A DNA stretch of 53,275 nucleotides from Chitiniphilus shinanonensis DSM 23277. GTDB lineage: Bacteria > Pseudomonadota > Gammaproteobacteria > Burkholderiales > Chitinibacteraceae. A program made the translations under genes and the position numbers. The notes beneath the pieces are model-generated. The model made no database searches. It had not been told where the DNA came from and saw only the letters and a program-made list of their open reading frames with translations. Below, one piece after another: positions 17,388 to 28,010 of the stretch (position 1 is the first letter of the stretch; every line of letters starts with the position of its first letter). Where the stretch lies: NCBI RefSeq assembly GCF_000374805.1, contig NZ_KB895359.1, positions 1 to 53,275 on the forward strand, read 5' to 3'.

Positions 17388-17648
17388 TTAGCGCTTTGCC
17401 GCCTCGGGCAAAACGATATTCACTTCCAACACCTCGAAGTCGTCCTTGCGGTCGAGCTGTACCTTGATGTCGTCCGGGTTGACGGCCACGTATTTGGAGA
17501 TGACCTCGATCAGCTCCTTTTGCAACTGCGGCAGGTAATCCGGGGTGTTCCGGCCGGCGCGTTCGTGGGCGAGGATGATCTGCAGGCGCTCGCGGGCAAC
17601 CGACGCGCTCTTTTTCTTCTCTCCGAAAAAGTAACTGAGAATGGACAT
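17388..17648 (-). CDS. minE: Cell division topological specificity factor MinE
   Basis: Drives pole-to-pole oscillation of MinD by stimulating its ATPase, and so restricts the MinC inhibitor to the poles. At 86 residues it has normal length. The N-terminal amphipathic membrane-targeting start ([12 protein letters not shown]) is followed by the MinD-interacting helix ([17 protein letters not shown]), then the beta-rich dimerisation half ([22 protein letters not shown]). It is the last gene of a minC-minD-minE operon, 3 nt after minD. Confidence 0.97.
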   Translation of the reverse strand: MSILSYFFGEKKKSASVARERLQIILAHERAGRNTPDYLPQLQKELIEVISKYVAVNPDDIKVQLDRKDDFEVLEVNIVLPEAAKR

Positions 17649-17651
17649 GGA

Positions 17652-18461
17652 TCAGCCTCCGAACAGCCGTTTCCACAACGGCTGCTTCGGCGCTTCGATG
17701 AAGCGCAGGGGTTTTTCTTCGCCGAGGAAGCGGGCCACGACGTCCTTGTAGGCTTCCGACACGTCGGAATTGGCCAGGTGGATGGCCGGCGTGCCGGAGT
17801 TCGATGCCTGGAGCACGGTTTCCGATTCGGGCACCACGCCGATCAGCGGAATGCGCAGCAGGTGCTGCACGTCGTCCAGCGACAGCATCTCGCCGGTATC
17901 GACGCGCTTGGGCGAATAGCGGGTGATCAGCAGGTGGGTCTTCACCGTGCCACCTTCCTCGGCCTTGCGCGACTTGGCGTCCAGGATGCCGATGATGCGG
18001 TCCGAATCGCGCACCGAGCTGACTTCGGGGTTGGTGACGACGATGGCCTCGTCGGCGAAGTAGGCGGCCATCAGCGCGCCGGTCTCGATGCCGGCCGGGC
18101 TGTCGCAGACGATGTAGTCGAAGCCGTCGTGGATCAGGTCCTTGATCACCTTTTCCACGCCGTCGCGGCTGAGCGCGTCCTTGTCGCGGGTCTGCGAGGC
18201 GGGAAGGATGAACAGGTTGTCGCAGTGCTTGTCCTTGATCAGCGCCTGCTTGAGCGAGGCTTCGCCGTGGATCACGTTGACGAAGTCGTAGACCACGCGC
18301 CGCTCGCAACCCATGATCAGGTCGAGATTGCGCAGACCCACGTCGAAGTCGATCACGGCGGTCTTGAAGCCGCGCAACGCCAGCCCGGAGGCGAAGCTTG
18401 CGCTGGTGGTGGTCTTGCCGACACCACCCTTGCCCGAAGTTACGACGATGATTTTCGCCAC
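17652..18461 (-). CDS. minD: Septum site-determining ATPase MinD
   Basis: A membrane-cycling ATPase of the ParA/MinD class. It dimerises with ATP, binds the membrane and recruits MinC or MinE. It has 269 residues. The deviant Walker A GKGGVGKT lies at 10-17 (signature Lys11 and Lys16), followed by the DFDVGLRNLD switch. The protein ends with the amphipathic membrane-targeting tail (KQPLWKRLFGG). Gene order minC-minD-minE is standard for beta- and gammaproteobacteria. Confidence 0.98.
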   Translation of the reverse strand: MAKIIVVTSGKGGVGKTTTSASFASGLALRGFKTAVIDFDVGLRNLDLIMGCERRVVYDFVNVIHGEASLKQALIKDKHCDNLFILPASQTRDKDALSRDGVEKVIKDLIHDGFDYIVCDSPAGIETGALMAAYFADEAIVVTNPEVSSVRDSDRIIGILDAKSRKAEEGGTVKTHLLITRYSPKRVDTGEMLSLDDVQHLLRIPLIGVVPESETVLQASNSGTPAIHLANSDVSEAYKDVVARFLGEEKPLRFIEAPKQPLWKRLFGG

Positions 18462-18529
18462 TTGATGAATCCCCTAGGTTCTTTGAAACGACGGCCCCCG
18501 GCGCGGGTGCCGTGCGGTGATGGTGCGGA

Positions 18530-19237
18530 TCAGCCCGCCAGCGCCTCGATCACCAGTTTGTCCTGGTCGAGCAACACCTGGGCCGGCTTGGATTTGAGCG
18601 ACGCCGGCAATGCGTCGTCGAGCGTACGGTACACACCGCCGATGGAGACGAGTTCGGCCTCCAGACAGGTAGTGAAGATGCGCGCACTGACGTCGCCGCG
18701 TGCCCCGGCCAGGGCGCGGCCGCGCAGTGGCGCGTAAACGTGGATATTCCCGTCGGCGATCACCTCGGCGCCGGCCGACACCAGCGCCAGCACCACCAGG
18801 TCGCCGCCGCGGGCATAGACCTGCTGGCCGGTGCGCACCGGGCGGCTGACGATCATCGCCGGCACCGGCTTTTCCGGCTGGCGCGATGGCGGGACCACCG
18901 CGGCGGCCTCGTCGGACAGCACCACCAGCCCGGCTTCGCGGGCCGCCGCCTGCTGGTCGGCATTGCCGCCGCGCGCGGCCACCGGCTTGAGGCCGAACTG
19001 GCGCAGCAACTGCATCAGCGCGGAGATCTCCATTGCGCTGGGCAGGGTGGGCAGGCTGTCGAAATCGATGGCGAGCTGTTCGCCGCTGAGCATGTGCTCG
19101 CCTTCGCCCAGCTTCTCGCGCAGCGCCGTTTCCAGGCGCGCCGCATCCAGCGTGGCCGGCACGAACGACAGCAGCTTGAGCGACAGGCTCTTGAACTCGA
19201 AAGCGACCGGCGTATCGACGGAAGGGTGGAGCGGCAT
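18530..19237 (-). CDS. minC: Septum site-determining protein MinC
   Basis: Inhibits FtsZ polymerisation near the poles when carried by MinD. It has 235 residues, with an N-terminal FtsZ-binding domain (about 1-110), a variable linker rich in Ala, Pro and Val, and the C-terminal beta-helix that binds MinD (from about 130: GQQVYARGGDLVVLALVSAGAEVIADGNIHVYAPLRGRALAGA, repeats broken by Gly turns). It is the first gene of the min operon, 68 nt before minD. A short gap separates it from the ppsR paralogue behind it. Confidence 0.95.
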   Translation of the reverse strand: MPLHPSVDTPVAFEFKSLSLKLLSFVPATLDAARLETALREKLGEGEHMLSGEQLAIDFDSLPTLPSAMEISALMQLLRQFGLKPVAARGGNADQQAAAREAGLVVLSDEAAAVVPPSRQPEKPVPAMIVSRPVRTGQQVYARGGDLVVLALVSAGAEVIADGNIHVYAPLRGRALAGARGDVSARIFTTCLEAELVSIGGVYRTLDDALPASLKSKPAQVLLDQDKLVIEALAG

Positions 19238-19318
19238 GGGGATCGGGCGGGGTTTGCGGGTAAAGCCGGCAGTTTACCGTCTGGCTACCGCTGGCGAAAG
19301 CGCCGCCAGCGGGGGCGG

Positions 19319-20140
19319 TCAGTACACCCGCCGCTTCATCCCGGTGCGATGCATGATGGTGGTCGCCAGCTCTTCGATCGACAGGCTGGTGGTGTTGAGG
19401 AATGGAATGCCGGCCTGGCGCATCAGCAGCTCGGCCTCCTCGACCTCGCGCTTGCAGATCTCGGCCGAGGCGTACTGGCTGTCCGGCTTGCGCGCGTGGC
19501 GGATCTGCGCCAGCCGCTCCGGCGAGATCGAGATGCCGAACAGCTTGTTGCGCAGCGGCATCAGCGCGCGCGGCAGCGTGTGCGCGGCGAAATCCTCGGG
19601 CGTGATCGGGTAGTTGGCGGCCTTGATGCCGTATTGCAGCGCCAGGTAGAGGCAGGTAGGCGTCTTGCCGGCGCGCGATACGCCGATCAGGATGATGTCG
19701 GCGTCGGACAGGTTGCGCGAGATGCCGCCGTCGTCGTGGCTCATCGAGTAGTTCACCGCGTCCAGCCGGGTCTGGTATTCCTCGAAGTTGGCGATGCCGT
19801 GGGCGCGGCCGGCGGTATGCGACGACTGCACGCCAAGCTCTTCCTCCAGCGGCTTGATGAAGGTCTCGAACATGTCGAGCGTCACCGCCTCGGGGATGAA
19901 GAAGCGGGCGCGCGTCTCCTCGTTGATGAAGGTGGAGAACACCACCGGCTTGCAGCCGTCGGTGCGTGCCTGCTCGCGGATCTGCGCCAGCGCCGCTTCC
20001 ACCTTCTCGGGGGTGTCGATGTACGGGAGGGTGATGCGGCGGAAGCTCACCTCGTCGTCGAACTGGCTGATCAGGCTGTGGCCGAGCATCTCGGCGGTGA
20101 TGCCGGTACGGCCGGAGACGAAGAACGCGGTGCGGGGCAT
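19319..20140 (-). CDS. ppsR: PEP synthase regulatory protein, paralogue 1 (intact P-loop)
   Basis: A DUF299-family regulator with two opposed activities: ADP-dependent phosphorylation that inactivates PEP synthase and phosphate-dependent reactivation. It has 273 residues. The P-loop is canonical, GVSRAGKT at 153-160. The N-terminal motif, normally SDxTG in family members I know (E. coli ISDGTA), reads SGRTG here, so the conserved Asp at position 10 is Gly. HDDG lies at 135-138. It is the downstream member of a tandem pair, with its own ribosome site (GGAG) and a 69-nt gap. Its target gene ppsA is divergent from the pair. Confidence 0.93.
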   Translation of the reverse strand: MPRTAFFVSGRTGITAEMLGHSLISQFDDEVSFRRITLPYIDTPEKVEAALAQIREQARTDGCKPVVFSTFINEETRARFFIPEAVTLDMFETFIKPLEEELGVQSSHTAGRAHGIANFEEYQTRLDAVNYSMSHDDGGISRNLSDADIILIGVSRAGKTPTCLYLALQYGIKAANYPITPEDFAAHTLPRALMPLRNKLFGISISPERLAQIRHARKPDSQYASAEICKREVEEAELLMRQAGIPFLNTTSLSIEELATTIMHRTGMKRRVY

Positions 20141-20209
20141 GAAACCACTCCAGTTTGATGGACGGTGCTGCGGGGTTGTTGTGCTGCGGTTTCCCGGAGT
20201 CCGGTGCGA

Positions 20210-21028
20210 TCAGTAGTTGCGGCGGGTCAGTCCGGCCTGGTGCATGATCGTGGTCGCCAATTCCTCGATCGAGCGCGTGGTCGAGGCCAGGTAGGGCACG
20301 CCGACGTGGCGCATCAGCGCCTCGGCCTCGTTCACCTCGAACTGACAGTTGTCGAGCGCGGCGTACTTGCTGCCCGGCTTGCGTTCCTCGCGGATCTGGG
20401 CCAGCCGCACCGGGTCGATGGTCAGGCCGAACAGCTTGTTGCGGTAGGGCAGCAACAGGCGTGGCAGCGTGTGCTGGCCGAAATCCTCGGGGGTCAGCGG
20501 GTAGTTGGCGGCCTTGATGCCGTATTGCAGCGCCAGGTAGAGACAGGTGGGCGTCTTGGCCGCGCGCGATACGCCGATCAGGATGATGTCGGCCTCGTTC
20601 AGGTCGCGCGGCATCACGCCGTCGTCGTGGATCATCGCGTAGTTCACCGCGTCGATCCGCGTCTTGTATTCCTCGAAGTTGGTGATGCCGTGCGATTTGC
20701 CCACGGTGTGCGACGATTTGCGCGACAGCTCCTGTTCCAGCGGGCCGATGAAGGCCTCGAAGAAATTCAGGGTGAAGGCTTCGTCGATCTGGAACGCGGT
20801 GCGCAACGCCTCGTCGACCATGGTGCAGAACACCAGCGGCCGGCATTGGTCCAGCCGTGCCTGCTCGCGGATCTTCTGCACCGCCTCCTGCGCTTTTTCC
20901 GGGGTGTCGACGAAGGGCAGCGTCACGCGGTGGAACTTCACGTCCTCGAACTGGGTGAGCAGGGTGTGGCCCAGCATCTCCGAAGTGATGCCGGTGCGGT
21001 CCGAGACGAAAAAAGCGGTGCGGGGCAT
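20210..21028 (-). CDS. ppsR: PEP synthase regulatory protein, paralogue 2 (altered P-loop)
   Basis: The second DUF299-family protein, 272 residues, clearly homologous to its neighbour over its full length but well diverged. Here the N-terminal SDRTG motif is intact (Asp10), but the P-loop reads GVSRAAKT at 152-159, so the Gly before the catalytic Lys is Ala157. It begins 342 nt from ppsA in the opposite direction, preceded by GGAG at good spacing. Most genomes have one copy. Each copy deviates at a different conserved site, so they may have divided the kinase and pyrophosphorylase roles, or one may be decaying. That is inference. Confidence 0.92.
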   Translation of the reverse strand: MPRTAFFVSDRTGITSEMLGHTLLTQFEDVKFHRVTLPFVDTPEKAQEAVQKIREQARLDQCRPLVFCTMVDEALRTAFQIDEAFTLNFFEAFIGPLEQELSRKSSHTVGKSHGITNFEEYKTRIDAVNYAMIHDDGVMPRDLNEADIILIGVSRAAKTPTCLYLALQYGIKAANYPLTPEDFGQHTLPRLLLPYRNKLFGLTIDPVRLAQIREERKPGSKYAALDNCQFEVNEAEALMRHVGVPYLASTTRSIEELATTIMHQAGLTRRNY

Positions 21029-21124
21029 GCGTCGCTCCAGGCATGGTTGCGCTGCACAATCGCGGCAGCATAAAGGGGCGGTGCGGGGCTGCCATTACGG
21101 GATATCCCCCATTCTGGCATTTAA

Positions 21125-21140
21125 GAGCCTGAACAGGCTC
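21125..21140. repeat. Palindrome resembling a collapsed MITE (tips of the 45.7-kb element)
   Basis: GAGCCTGAACAGGCTC is a 7-bp inverted repeat with a 2-nt centre. It equals the outer tips of the element at 45679-45960 joined together. It is flanked by TAA on both sides (21122-21124 and 21141-21143), the same kind of 3-bp TNA duplication seen at the full element. The intergenic stretch 21029-21370 holds this, the ppsA promoter region and no gene. Confidence 0.5.
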
Positions 21141-21302
21141 TAAGACGATCACCGCCAGTGTGCACCATTCACCGTGCCGCCGGCGAGGATCGCAACCGCC
21201 GTGGCCTGTCCAGGGGTACCTCGCGCCAGGGCGCGCCGCCGCTGGCTTTGCGGCAGGCGCATCAGGCGGACGCCGCCCGCCGATTCATTGTGGATTACCC
21301 CA

Positions 21303-21328
21303 CTAGGCGCTCCCTCGTCACCGCCTAG
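21303..21328 (+). promoter_or_regulatory. Inverted repeat overlapping a candidate ppsA -10 box
   Basis: CTAGGCG (21303-21309) and CGCCTAG (21322-21328) are perfect inverted half-sites with a 12-nt spacer. The second half overlaps TAGAAT (21326-21331), a candidate -10 about 40 nt before the ppsA ATG. The position fits an operator for a repressor or a start-site-proximal regulator. The protein is unknown. Confidence 0.4.
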
Positions 21329-21370
21329 AATGGGACCAATCCATTTTTGCAACGCACCAGAGGCCCTGCA

Positions 21371-23752
21371 ATGAGCCCGACTCTCAGCGAACAGTACGTG
21401 ATCGAGTTCTCCCACCTGCGCATGACCGACGTGGAACACGTGGGCGGCAAGAATGCCTCGCTCGGCGAAATGATTTCCCAGCTCGACGCCAAGGGCGTGC
21501 GGGTGCCCGGCGGGTTTGCCACCACCGCGCAGGGTTATCGCGAGTTTCTGGCCCACAACAACCTGGCCCGCCGCATCGACGACGTGCTGTCGTCGCTGGA
21601 CGTGGACGACGTGAAGGCGCTGGCGCAGGCCGGGCGGATGATCCGCGAGCAGATCGTCGGCACGCCGTTCCCGCCGGCGCTGGAGGCCGAGATCCGCCAG
21701 CACTACGCCCTGCTGGGCGACGGCGCCACCGTGGCGGTGCGGTCGTCGGCCACCGCCGAGGATCTGCCGGACGCCTCGTTCGCCGGCCAGCAGGAAACCT
21801 TCCTCAACATCGTCGGCATCGACAACGTGCTGCACGCCATCAAGGAAGTGTTCGCCTCGCTCTACAACGACCGCGCCATCGCCTACCGCGTGCACAAGGG
21901 CTTCGACCACAAGCTGGTGGCGCTGTCGGCCGGGGTGCAGCGCATGGTGCGTTCCGACCTGGGCGCGGCCGGCGTGATGTTCTCGATGGACACCGAAACC
22001 GGCTTCGACCAGGTGGTGTTCGTCACCGCCTCGTATGGCCTGGGCGAGACGGTGGTGCAGGGCGCGGTGAATCCGGACGAGTTCTACGTGCACAAGCCCA
22101 CGCTCCAGGCCGGCCGGCCGGCGCTGGTGCGCAAGCACCTGGGCGGCAAGGCGCTCAAGATGGAATTCGACACCGAGGCCCGCGCCGGGCGCTCGGTCAA
22201 GACCGTGGACGTGCCGCTCGAACAGCGTCGCCAGTTCTCGATCAGCGACGCCGAGGTCGAGGAACTGGCGCGCTACGCGCTGATCATCGAGGCGCACTAC
22301 CAGCGCCCGATGGACATCGAATGGGGCCGCGATGGCGTGGACGGCAAGCTCTACATCCTCCAGGCCCGCCCCGAGACGGTGAAATCGCAGGAAAGCGCGG
22401 TCGACAAGCTGTCCAAGTTCCGCCTCAAGGAAAAGGGCGAGGTGGTGACCCACGGCCGCGCCATCGGCCAGAAGATCGGCCAGGGCAAGGTGCGGGTGAT
22501 CCGCGACGTGTCGGAGATGGACAAGGTGGCGCCGGGCGACGTGCTGGTGTCCGACATGACCGACCCGGACTGGGAGCCGGTAATGAAGCGCGCCTCGGCC
22601 ATCGTCACCAACCGCGGCGGGCGCACCTGTCACGCCGCCATCATCGCGCGCGAGCTGGGCATCCCGGCCGTGGTCGGCTGCGGCGACGCCACCCGCGTGC
22701 TGCGCGACGGCCAGGAAGTCACCGTCTCCTGCGCCGAGGGCGACACCGGCAACGTCTACCAGGGCCTGCTGGCGTTCGAACGCCAGGAAGTGGCGCTGGA
22801 AAAGATGCCCGTCCCGCCGGTCAAGCTGATGATGAACGTCGGCAACCCCGAGCTGGCGTTCGAGTTCTGCCAGTTGCCCAACGAGGGCGTGGGCCTGGCG
22901 CGGCTGGAGTTCATCATCAACCGCATGATCGGCGTGCACCCCAAGGCGCTGCTGGCGTATCCCAAGCTGCCGGCCGAGCTGAAGGCGCAGGTCGAGGAGC
23001 GTATGGCCGGCTATCGCTCGGCGGTCGACTTCTACGTGGACAAGCTGGGCGAAGGCATCGCCACCCTGGCGGCCGCGTTCTGGCCCAAGAAGGTCATCGT
23101 GCGCCTGTCCGACTTCAAGTCGAACGAATACGCCAACCTGCTGGGCGGGCCGATGTACGAGCCGCACGAGGAAAACCCGATGATCGGCTTCCGCGGCGCG
23201 GCGCGTTACGTCGATGCCAGCTTCCGCGATTGCTTCGAGCTGGAATGCCGCGCGGTGAAGAAGGTGCGCGACGGCATGGGGCTGACCAACGTCGAGGTGA
23301 TGATCCCGTTCGTACGCACGGTGAAGGAGGCGTCCGAGGTGATCGACCTGCTGGCGGCCAACGGCCTGAAGCGCGGCGACAACGGGCTGCGCGTGATCAT
23401 GATGTGCGAGATCCCCGCCAACGCCGTGCTGGCCGAGCAGTTCCTGCAATACTTCGACGGCTTCTCCATCGGCTCCAACGACATGACGCAGCTGACGCTG
23501 GGCATCGACCGCGACTCGGGGGGCCCGGTATCGGCCAGCTTCGACGAACGCAACGACGCGGTGAAGGCCATGCTGTCGATGTCGATTCGCGCCTGCCGCG
23601 CCCATGGCAAGTACGTCGGCATCTGCGGCCAGGGGCCGAGCGACCATCCCGACTTCGCGCAATGGCTGGTGGAAGAGGGCATCGAGACCATCTCGCTCAA
23701 CCCCGACACCGTGGTCGAGACCTGGCTGTACCTGGCGGGTCAGGCACGCTGA
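21371..23752 (+). CDS. ppsA: Phosphoenolpyruvate synthase (pyruvate, water dikinase)
   Basis: Makes phosphoenolpyruvate from pyruvate and ATP for gluconeogenesis, releasing AMP and phosphate. It has 793 residues from the ATG at 21371, one more than E. coli PpsA; eight further upstream codons lack family similarity. The N-terminal ATP-grasp domain is followed by the swivelling phosphohistidine domain, with the motif GGRTCHAAI: catalytic His421 and, two residues before it, Thr419, the regulatory site for PpsR. The C-terminal TIM barrel has Cys752 in [11 protein letters not shown]. The two ppsR-like genes run divergently from it, so regulator and target sit together. Confidence 0.97.
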   Translation: MSPTLSEQYVIEFSHLRMTDVEHVGGKNASLGEMISQLDAKGVRVPGGFATTAQGYREFLAHNNLARRIDDVLSSLDVDDVKALAQAGRMIREQIVGTPFPPALEAEIRQHYALLGDGATVAVRSSATAEDLPDASFAGQQETFLNIVGIDNVLHAIKEVFASLYNDRAIAYRVHKGFDHKLVALSAGVQRMVRSDLGAAGVMFSMDTETGFDQVVFVTASYGLGETVVQGAVNPDEFYVHKPTLQAGRPALVRKHLGGKALKMEFDTEARAGRSVKTVDVPLEQRRQFSISDAEVEELARYALIIEAHYQRPMDIEWGRDGVDGKLYILQARPETVKSQESAVDKLSKFRLKEKGEVVTHGRAIGQKIGQGKVRVIRDVSEMDKVAPGDVLVSDMTDPDWEPVMKRASAIVTNRGGRTCHAAIIARELGIPAVVGCGDATRVLRDGQEVTVSCAEGDTGNVYQGLLAFERQEVALEKMPVPPVKLMMNVGNPELAFEFCQLPNEGVGLARLEFIINRMIGVHPKALLAYPKLPAELKAQVEERMAGYRSAVDFYVDKLGEGIATLAAAFWPKKVIVRLSDFKSNEYANLLGGPMYEPHEENPMIGFRGAARYVDASFRDCFELECRAVKKVRDGMGLTNVEVMIPFVRTVKEASEVIDLLAANGLKRGDNGLRVIMMCEIPANAVLAEQFLQYFDGFSIGSNDMTQLTLGIDRDSGGPVSASFDERNDAVKAMLSMSIRACRAHGKYVGICGQGPSDHPDFAQWLVEEGIETISLNPDTVVETWLYLAGQAR

Positions 23753-23810
23753 CGCGCGACCGCCGTTCCGGCCCCGGGCGGATGGTTCGGTCATCCGCCC
23801 GACGCACCCT

Positions 23811-23843
23811 CGGCGCGATATTCATCGCGCCGGGCTTGTTTTA
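23811..23843 (+). terminator. Terminator after ppsA
   Basis: A 9-bp stem (CGGCGCGAT 23811-23819 with ATCGCGCCG 23824-23832), ATTC loop, then GGCTTGTTTT. A second perfect 9-bp hairpin (23776-23784 with 23792-23800) lies just upstream without a T run. TAAGAT at 23842-23847 may be the -10 of the next gene and abuts the terminator. Confidence 0.65.
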
Positions 23844-23844
23844 A

Positions 23845-25572
<1,728 letters not shown>

Positions 25573-25796
25573 ACGGCAAGGCGAACCGACCCGCGCCGTG
25601 GCGCGAAGGTCGATCCACTCCAGGCCGCTCCGCGCCGGTTGAAATCCAGCGCGGGGCGCGCATCTAACGCGCAGGGTCACGCCGTTCGCGGCAAAGCCGA
25701 CCTACCGGGCCGGAATGTGCCCGGTGCCCGCCACGCGTTTCGCGTCCCTTCATCCCGCACCCGCCTGTCCGTCCGCGCCGCAGGCCAGGAGCCGCC

Positions 25797-26813
25797 ATGA
25801 TTCCGTTTTCCGTTCTCGACCTCGCGCCCATCGTCGCCGGCGGCGACGCCGCCCAGGCGTTCCGCAACACGCTGGATCTGGCGCGCCATGTGGAAAAGCT
25901 GGGCTACCGGCGCTTCTGGTTGGCCGAGCACCACAACATGAGCGGCATCGGCAGCTCGGCGACCGCGGTGCTGATCGGCCACGTGGCCGGCGGCACCTCG
26001 ACCATCCGCGTCGGCTCGGGCGGGGTGATGCTGCCCAACCATGCGCCGCTGGTGGTCGCCGAACAGTTCGGCACGCTGGCCTCGCTCTATCCGGGCCGCA
26101 TCGACCTGGGGTTGGGGCGCGCACCGGGCACCGACCAGCGCACCGCGCGCGCCTTGCGGCGCGAGATGACCATGAGCGCCGAGACTTTCCCGCAGGACGT
26201 GCTGGAGTTGCAGGGCTATTTCGCGCCGGCCACGCCGGGGCAGGCGGTGCGCGCCGTGCCTGGCGCCGGGCTGGAGGTGCCGATCTGGCTGCTCGGCTCC
26301 AGCCTGTTCAGCGCACAACTGGCCGCGTCGCTCGGCCTGCCGTTCGCCTTCGCCTCGCATTTCGCGCCCGACTACCTGCGGGCGGCGATCGAGGTGTACC
26401 GCAGCCAGTTCCGGCCATCGGCCGCCTGGCCGAAGCCGCATGTGATGCTGGGGATCAACGTGTTCGCCGCCGACAGCGACGACGCGGCGCAGCGCCTGTT
26501 CCTGTCGCTGCAACAGCAGTTCGTCAACCTGCGGCGGGGCCAGCCGGGCCCGCTGCGCGCGCCGCAGGATTGTGAGCCGGACGACTGGTCGGAGATCGAG
26601 CGCGCCGGCGTGGCGCACGCGCTGGCCTGCGCCGTGGTCGGCTCACCGGAGACGGTGCGCCAGGGGCTGGCGGACTTCATCGCCGACACCGGCGCCGACG
26701 AGCTGATGGTCACCGGGCAGATCCACGACCACGCCGCGCGACTGCGTTCATTCGAGATCGTGGCGCAGGTTCGCGAGCAACTGGCCGGAACGCCGCGACC
26801 GTTCGCTTTCTGA
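25797..26813 (+). CDS. Luciferase-like flavin monooxygenase (YhbW type)
   Basis: A predicted FMN-dependent monooxygenase of the luciferase-like class, 338 residues, resembling E. coli YhbW. The N-terminal [23 protein letters not shown] strand-helix and the later [14 protein letters not shown] loop are typical of this group of TIM barrels. The substrate is unknown. AGGAG precedes the ATG at good spacing. It stands alone between folA and a repeat-filled gap. There is no flavin reductase nearby, so it would take reduced FMN from elsewhere in the cell. Confidence 0.85.
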   Translation: MIPFSVLDLAPIVAGGDAAQAFRNTLDLARHVEKLGYRRFWLAEHHNMSGIGSSATAVLIGHVAGGTSTIRVGSGGVMLPNHAPLVVAEQFGTLASLYPGRIDLGLGRAPGTDQRTARALRREMTMSAETFPQDVLELQGYFAPATPGQAVRAVPGAGLEVPIWLLGSSLFSAQLAASLGLPFAFASHFAPDYLRAAIEVYRSQFRPSAAWPKPHVMLGINVFAADSDDAAQRLFLSLQQQFVNLRRGQPGPLRAPQDCEPDDWSEIERAGVAHALACAVVGSPETVRQGLADFIADTGADELMVTGQIHDHAARLRSFEIVAQVREQLAGTPRPFAF

Positions 26814-26853
26814 AGTCGGGCCGGGGGTTGGCGCCGCCGGCCGATGCAACCGC

Positions 26854-27240
26854 GAGCAAAGCGAGCCTACCTCGCGGCGGCGAGGGCGGGGGGAGTGGAA
26901 TCGACCAAGAAGCGCCGTTGCCGGCAGACCCGTACCGTTATGCGCCCGGCTCTGCCGGGGGCCTGATGCCGCTGGGTGATCAGCGGGAGATGCAAATTCG
27001 CCAAGGTGCGGGCGGCGAGGGCGGGGGGAGTGGAATCGACCAAGAAGCGCCGTTGTCGGCAGACCCGTACCGTTATGCGCCCGGCTCTGCCGGGGGCCTG
27101 ATGCCGCTGGGTGATCAGCGGGAGATGCAAATTCGCCAAGGTGCGTGCGGCGAGGGCGGGGGGAGTGGGATGGATCAGGGGAGCCGGCCGTTTGCGCATC
27201 ACAGGGCTTGCGCGCCCGGCTTGGCCGGGGGCTTGCTACC
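26854..27240 (+). repeat. 135-bp tandem repeat array made of the dispersed hairpin family (copies A-C)
   Basis: This non-coding 473-nt gap holds a head-to-tail array with an exact 135-bp period: unit markers (CGAGGGCGGGGGGAGTGG) begin at 26881, 27016 and 27151. Units 1 and 2 are almost identical; unit 3 diverges after about 20 nt but ends with the same GCCGGGGGCTTGC-type hairpin. Each unit has a GC-rich G-tract block, an AGTGGAATCGA block and a CCCGGCTCTGCCGGG hairpin. Because 135 is divisible by three, a frame stays open through it; that frame is repetitive and not a gene. Confidence 0.9.
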
Positions 27241-27286
27241 GTAAAAGCTGCGCGACCGTTGGAATGCTAGCGCCGGCTCAGTCGGC

Positions 27287-27946
27287 TCAGTCGATGAACT
27301 CCAGCACTTCGGAGAAGAAGCGGATCACATGGTCCGCGCCCATCTCCTGCACGTCGCGGCCATAGCCGTAGCTGACCAGCACCGACGGCGTGCCGGCGGC
27401 CTTGGCGGCCAGCACGTCGTTCTTGGAGTCGCCCACCATCAGCAGTTGCTCGGGCGACAGCGACAAGCGCTCCAGCACGAACTGCAACGGCAGCGGCGAC
27501 GGCTTCTTTTCCGCCAGCGTGTCGCCGGAGACGATCACGTCGAAGCGCTCGGAGATGCCCAGTTCGCGCAGCAGCGGCAGCGTATAGCGCTCGGGCTTGT
27601 TGGTGACGATGGCCAGCGGGTATTCCAGTTCGTGCAGCGAATGCAGCGTTTCCTGGACTTCCGGGTAGAAGCGGGTGGCGATGGTGAGGCCGGCCTTGTA
27701 GTGCACGTCGAAGCGCGCCATGGCCTGCTGTTGCTCGGCGGTGTTGTGCCAGTTGGCGGCGTGGTCGCCCGCCAGGGTGCGCGCCACCAGGCTGGCGGCG
27801 CCGTCGCCGACGAAGCCCTGCACCGTCTCCTCGGCCAGCGGCGGCAGCCCCAGGTCGGCGCGCGCGGCGTTGGCGGCGCGGGCGAGATCGGCGATGGAGT
27901 CGACGAGGGTGCCGTCGAGGTCGAAGGCGAAGGCGCGAATGGTCAT
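27287..27946 (-). CDS. gph: Phosphoglycolate phosphatase (HAD family)
   Basis: A cytosolic phosphatase that removes phosphate from 2-phosphoglycolate, which arises from DNA repair and oxidative damage. It has 219 residues from the ATG at 27946 (MTIRAFAFDLDGT); a longer frame upstream has no family similarity. HAD motif I gives Asp9 and Asp11 in FDLDGTLVDS; motif II is the Thr in AIVTNKP; motif III is the Lys in AEKKPSP; motif IV is MVGDSKNDVLAAKAAG. TATCAT at 27974-27979 (read on the minus strand) is a likely -10 about 30 nt upstream. Other HAD phosphatases of this size are hard to exclude. Confidence 0.88.
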   Translation of the reverse strand: MTIRAFAFDLDGTLVDSIADLARAANAARADLGLPPLAEETVQGFVGDGAASLVARTLAGDHAANWHNTAEQQQAMARFDVHYKAGLTIATRFYPEVQETLHSLHELEYPLAIVTNKPERYTLPLLRELGISERFDVIVSGDTLAEKKPSPLPLQFVLERLSLSPEQLLMVGDSKNDVLAAKAAGTPSVLVSYGYGRDVQEMGADHVIRFFSEVLEFID

Positions 27947-28010
27947 GGCGGGTTCCCTGGGGCAAGAGTTGCCATGATAGCGGATGCCGGCCACCGCGCT
28001 TTGCGCCGGA

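Noticed and set aside
25573-25796. Repeat copy in the folA-monooxygenase gap
   Set aside because: Some short similarities to other spacers (GAAGGTCGAT) were seen, but no conserved core or hairpin of any of the three families.
26828-27244. Open frame of 138 codons through the tandem repeats
   Set aside because: It is open only because the 135-bp period is a multiple of three; the sequence is a Gly/Ala/Pro-rich repeat with no ribosome site, and the same DNA occurs as non-coding repeats elsewhere.
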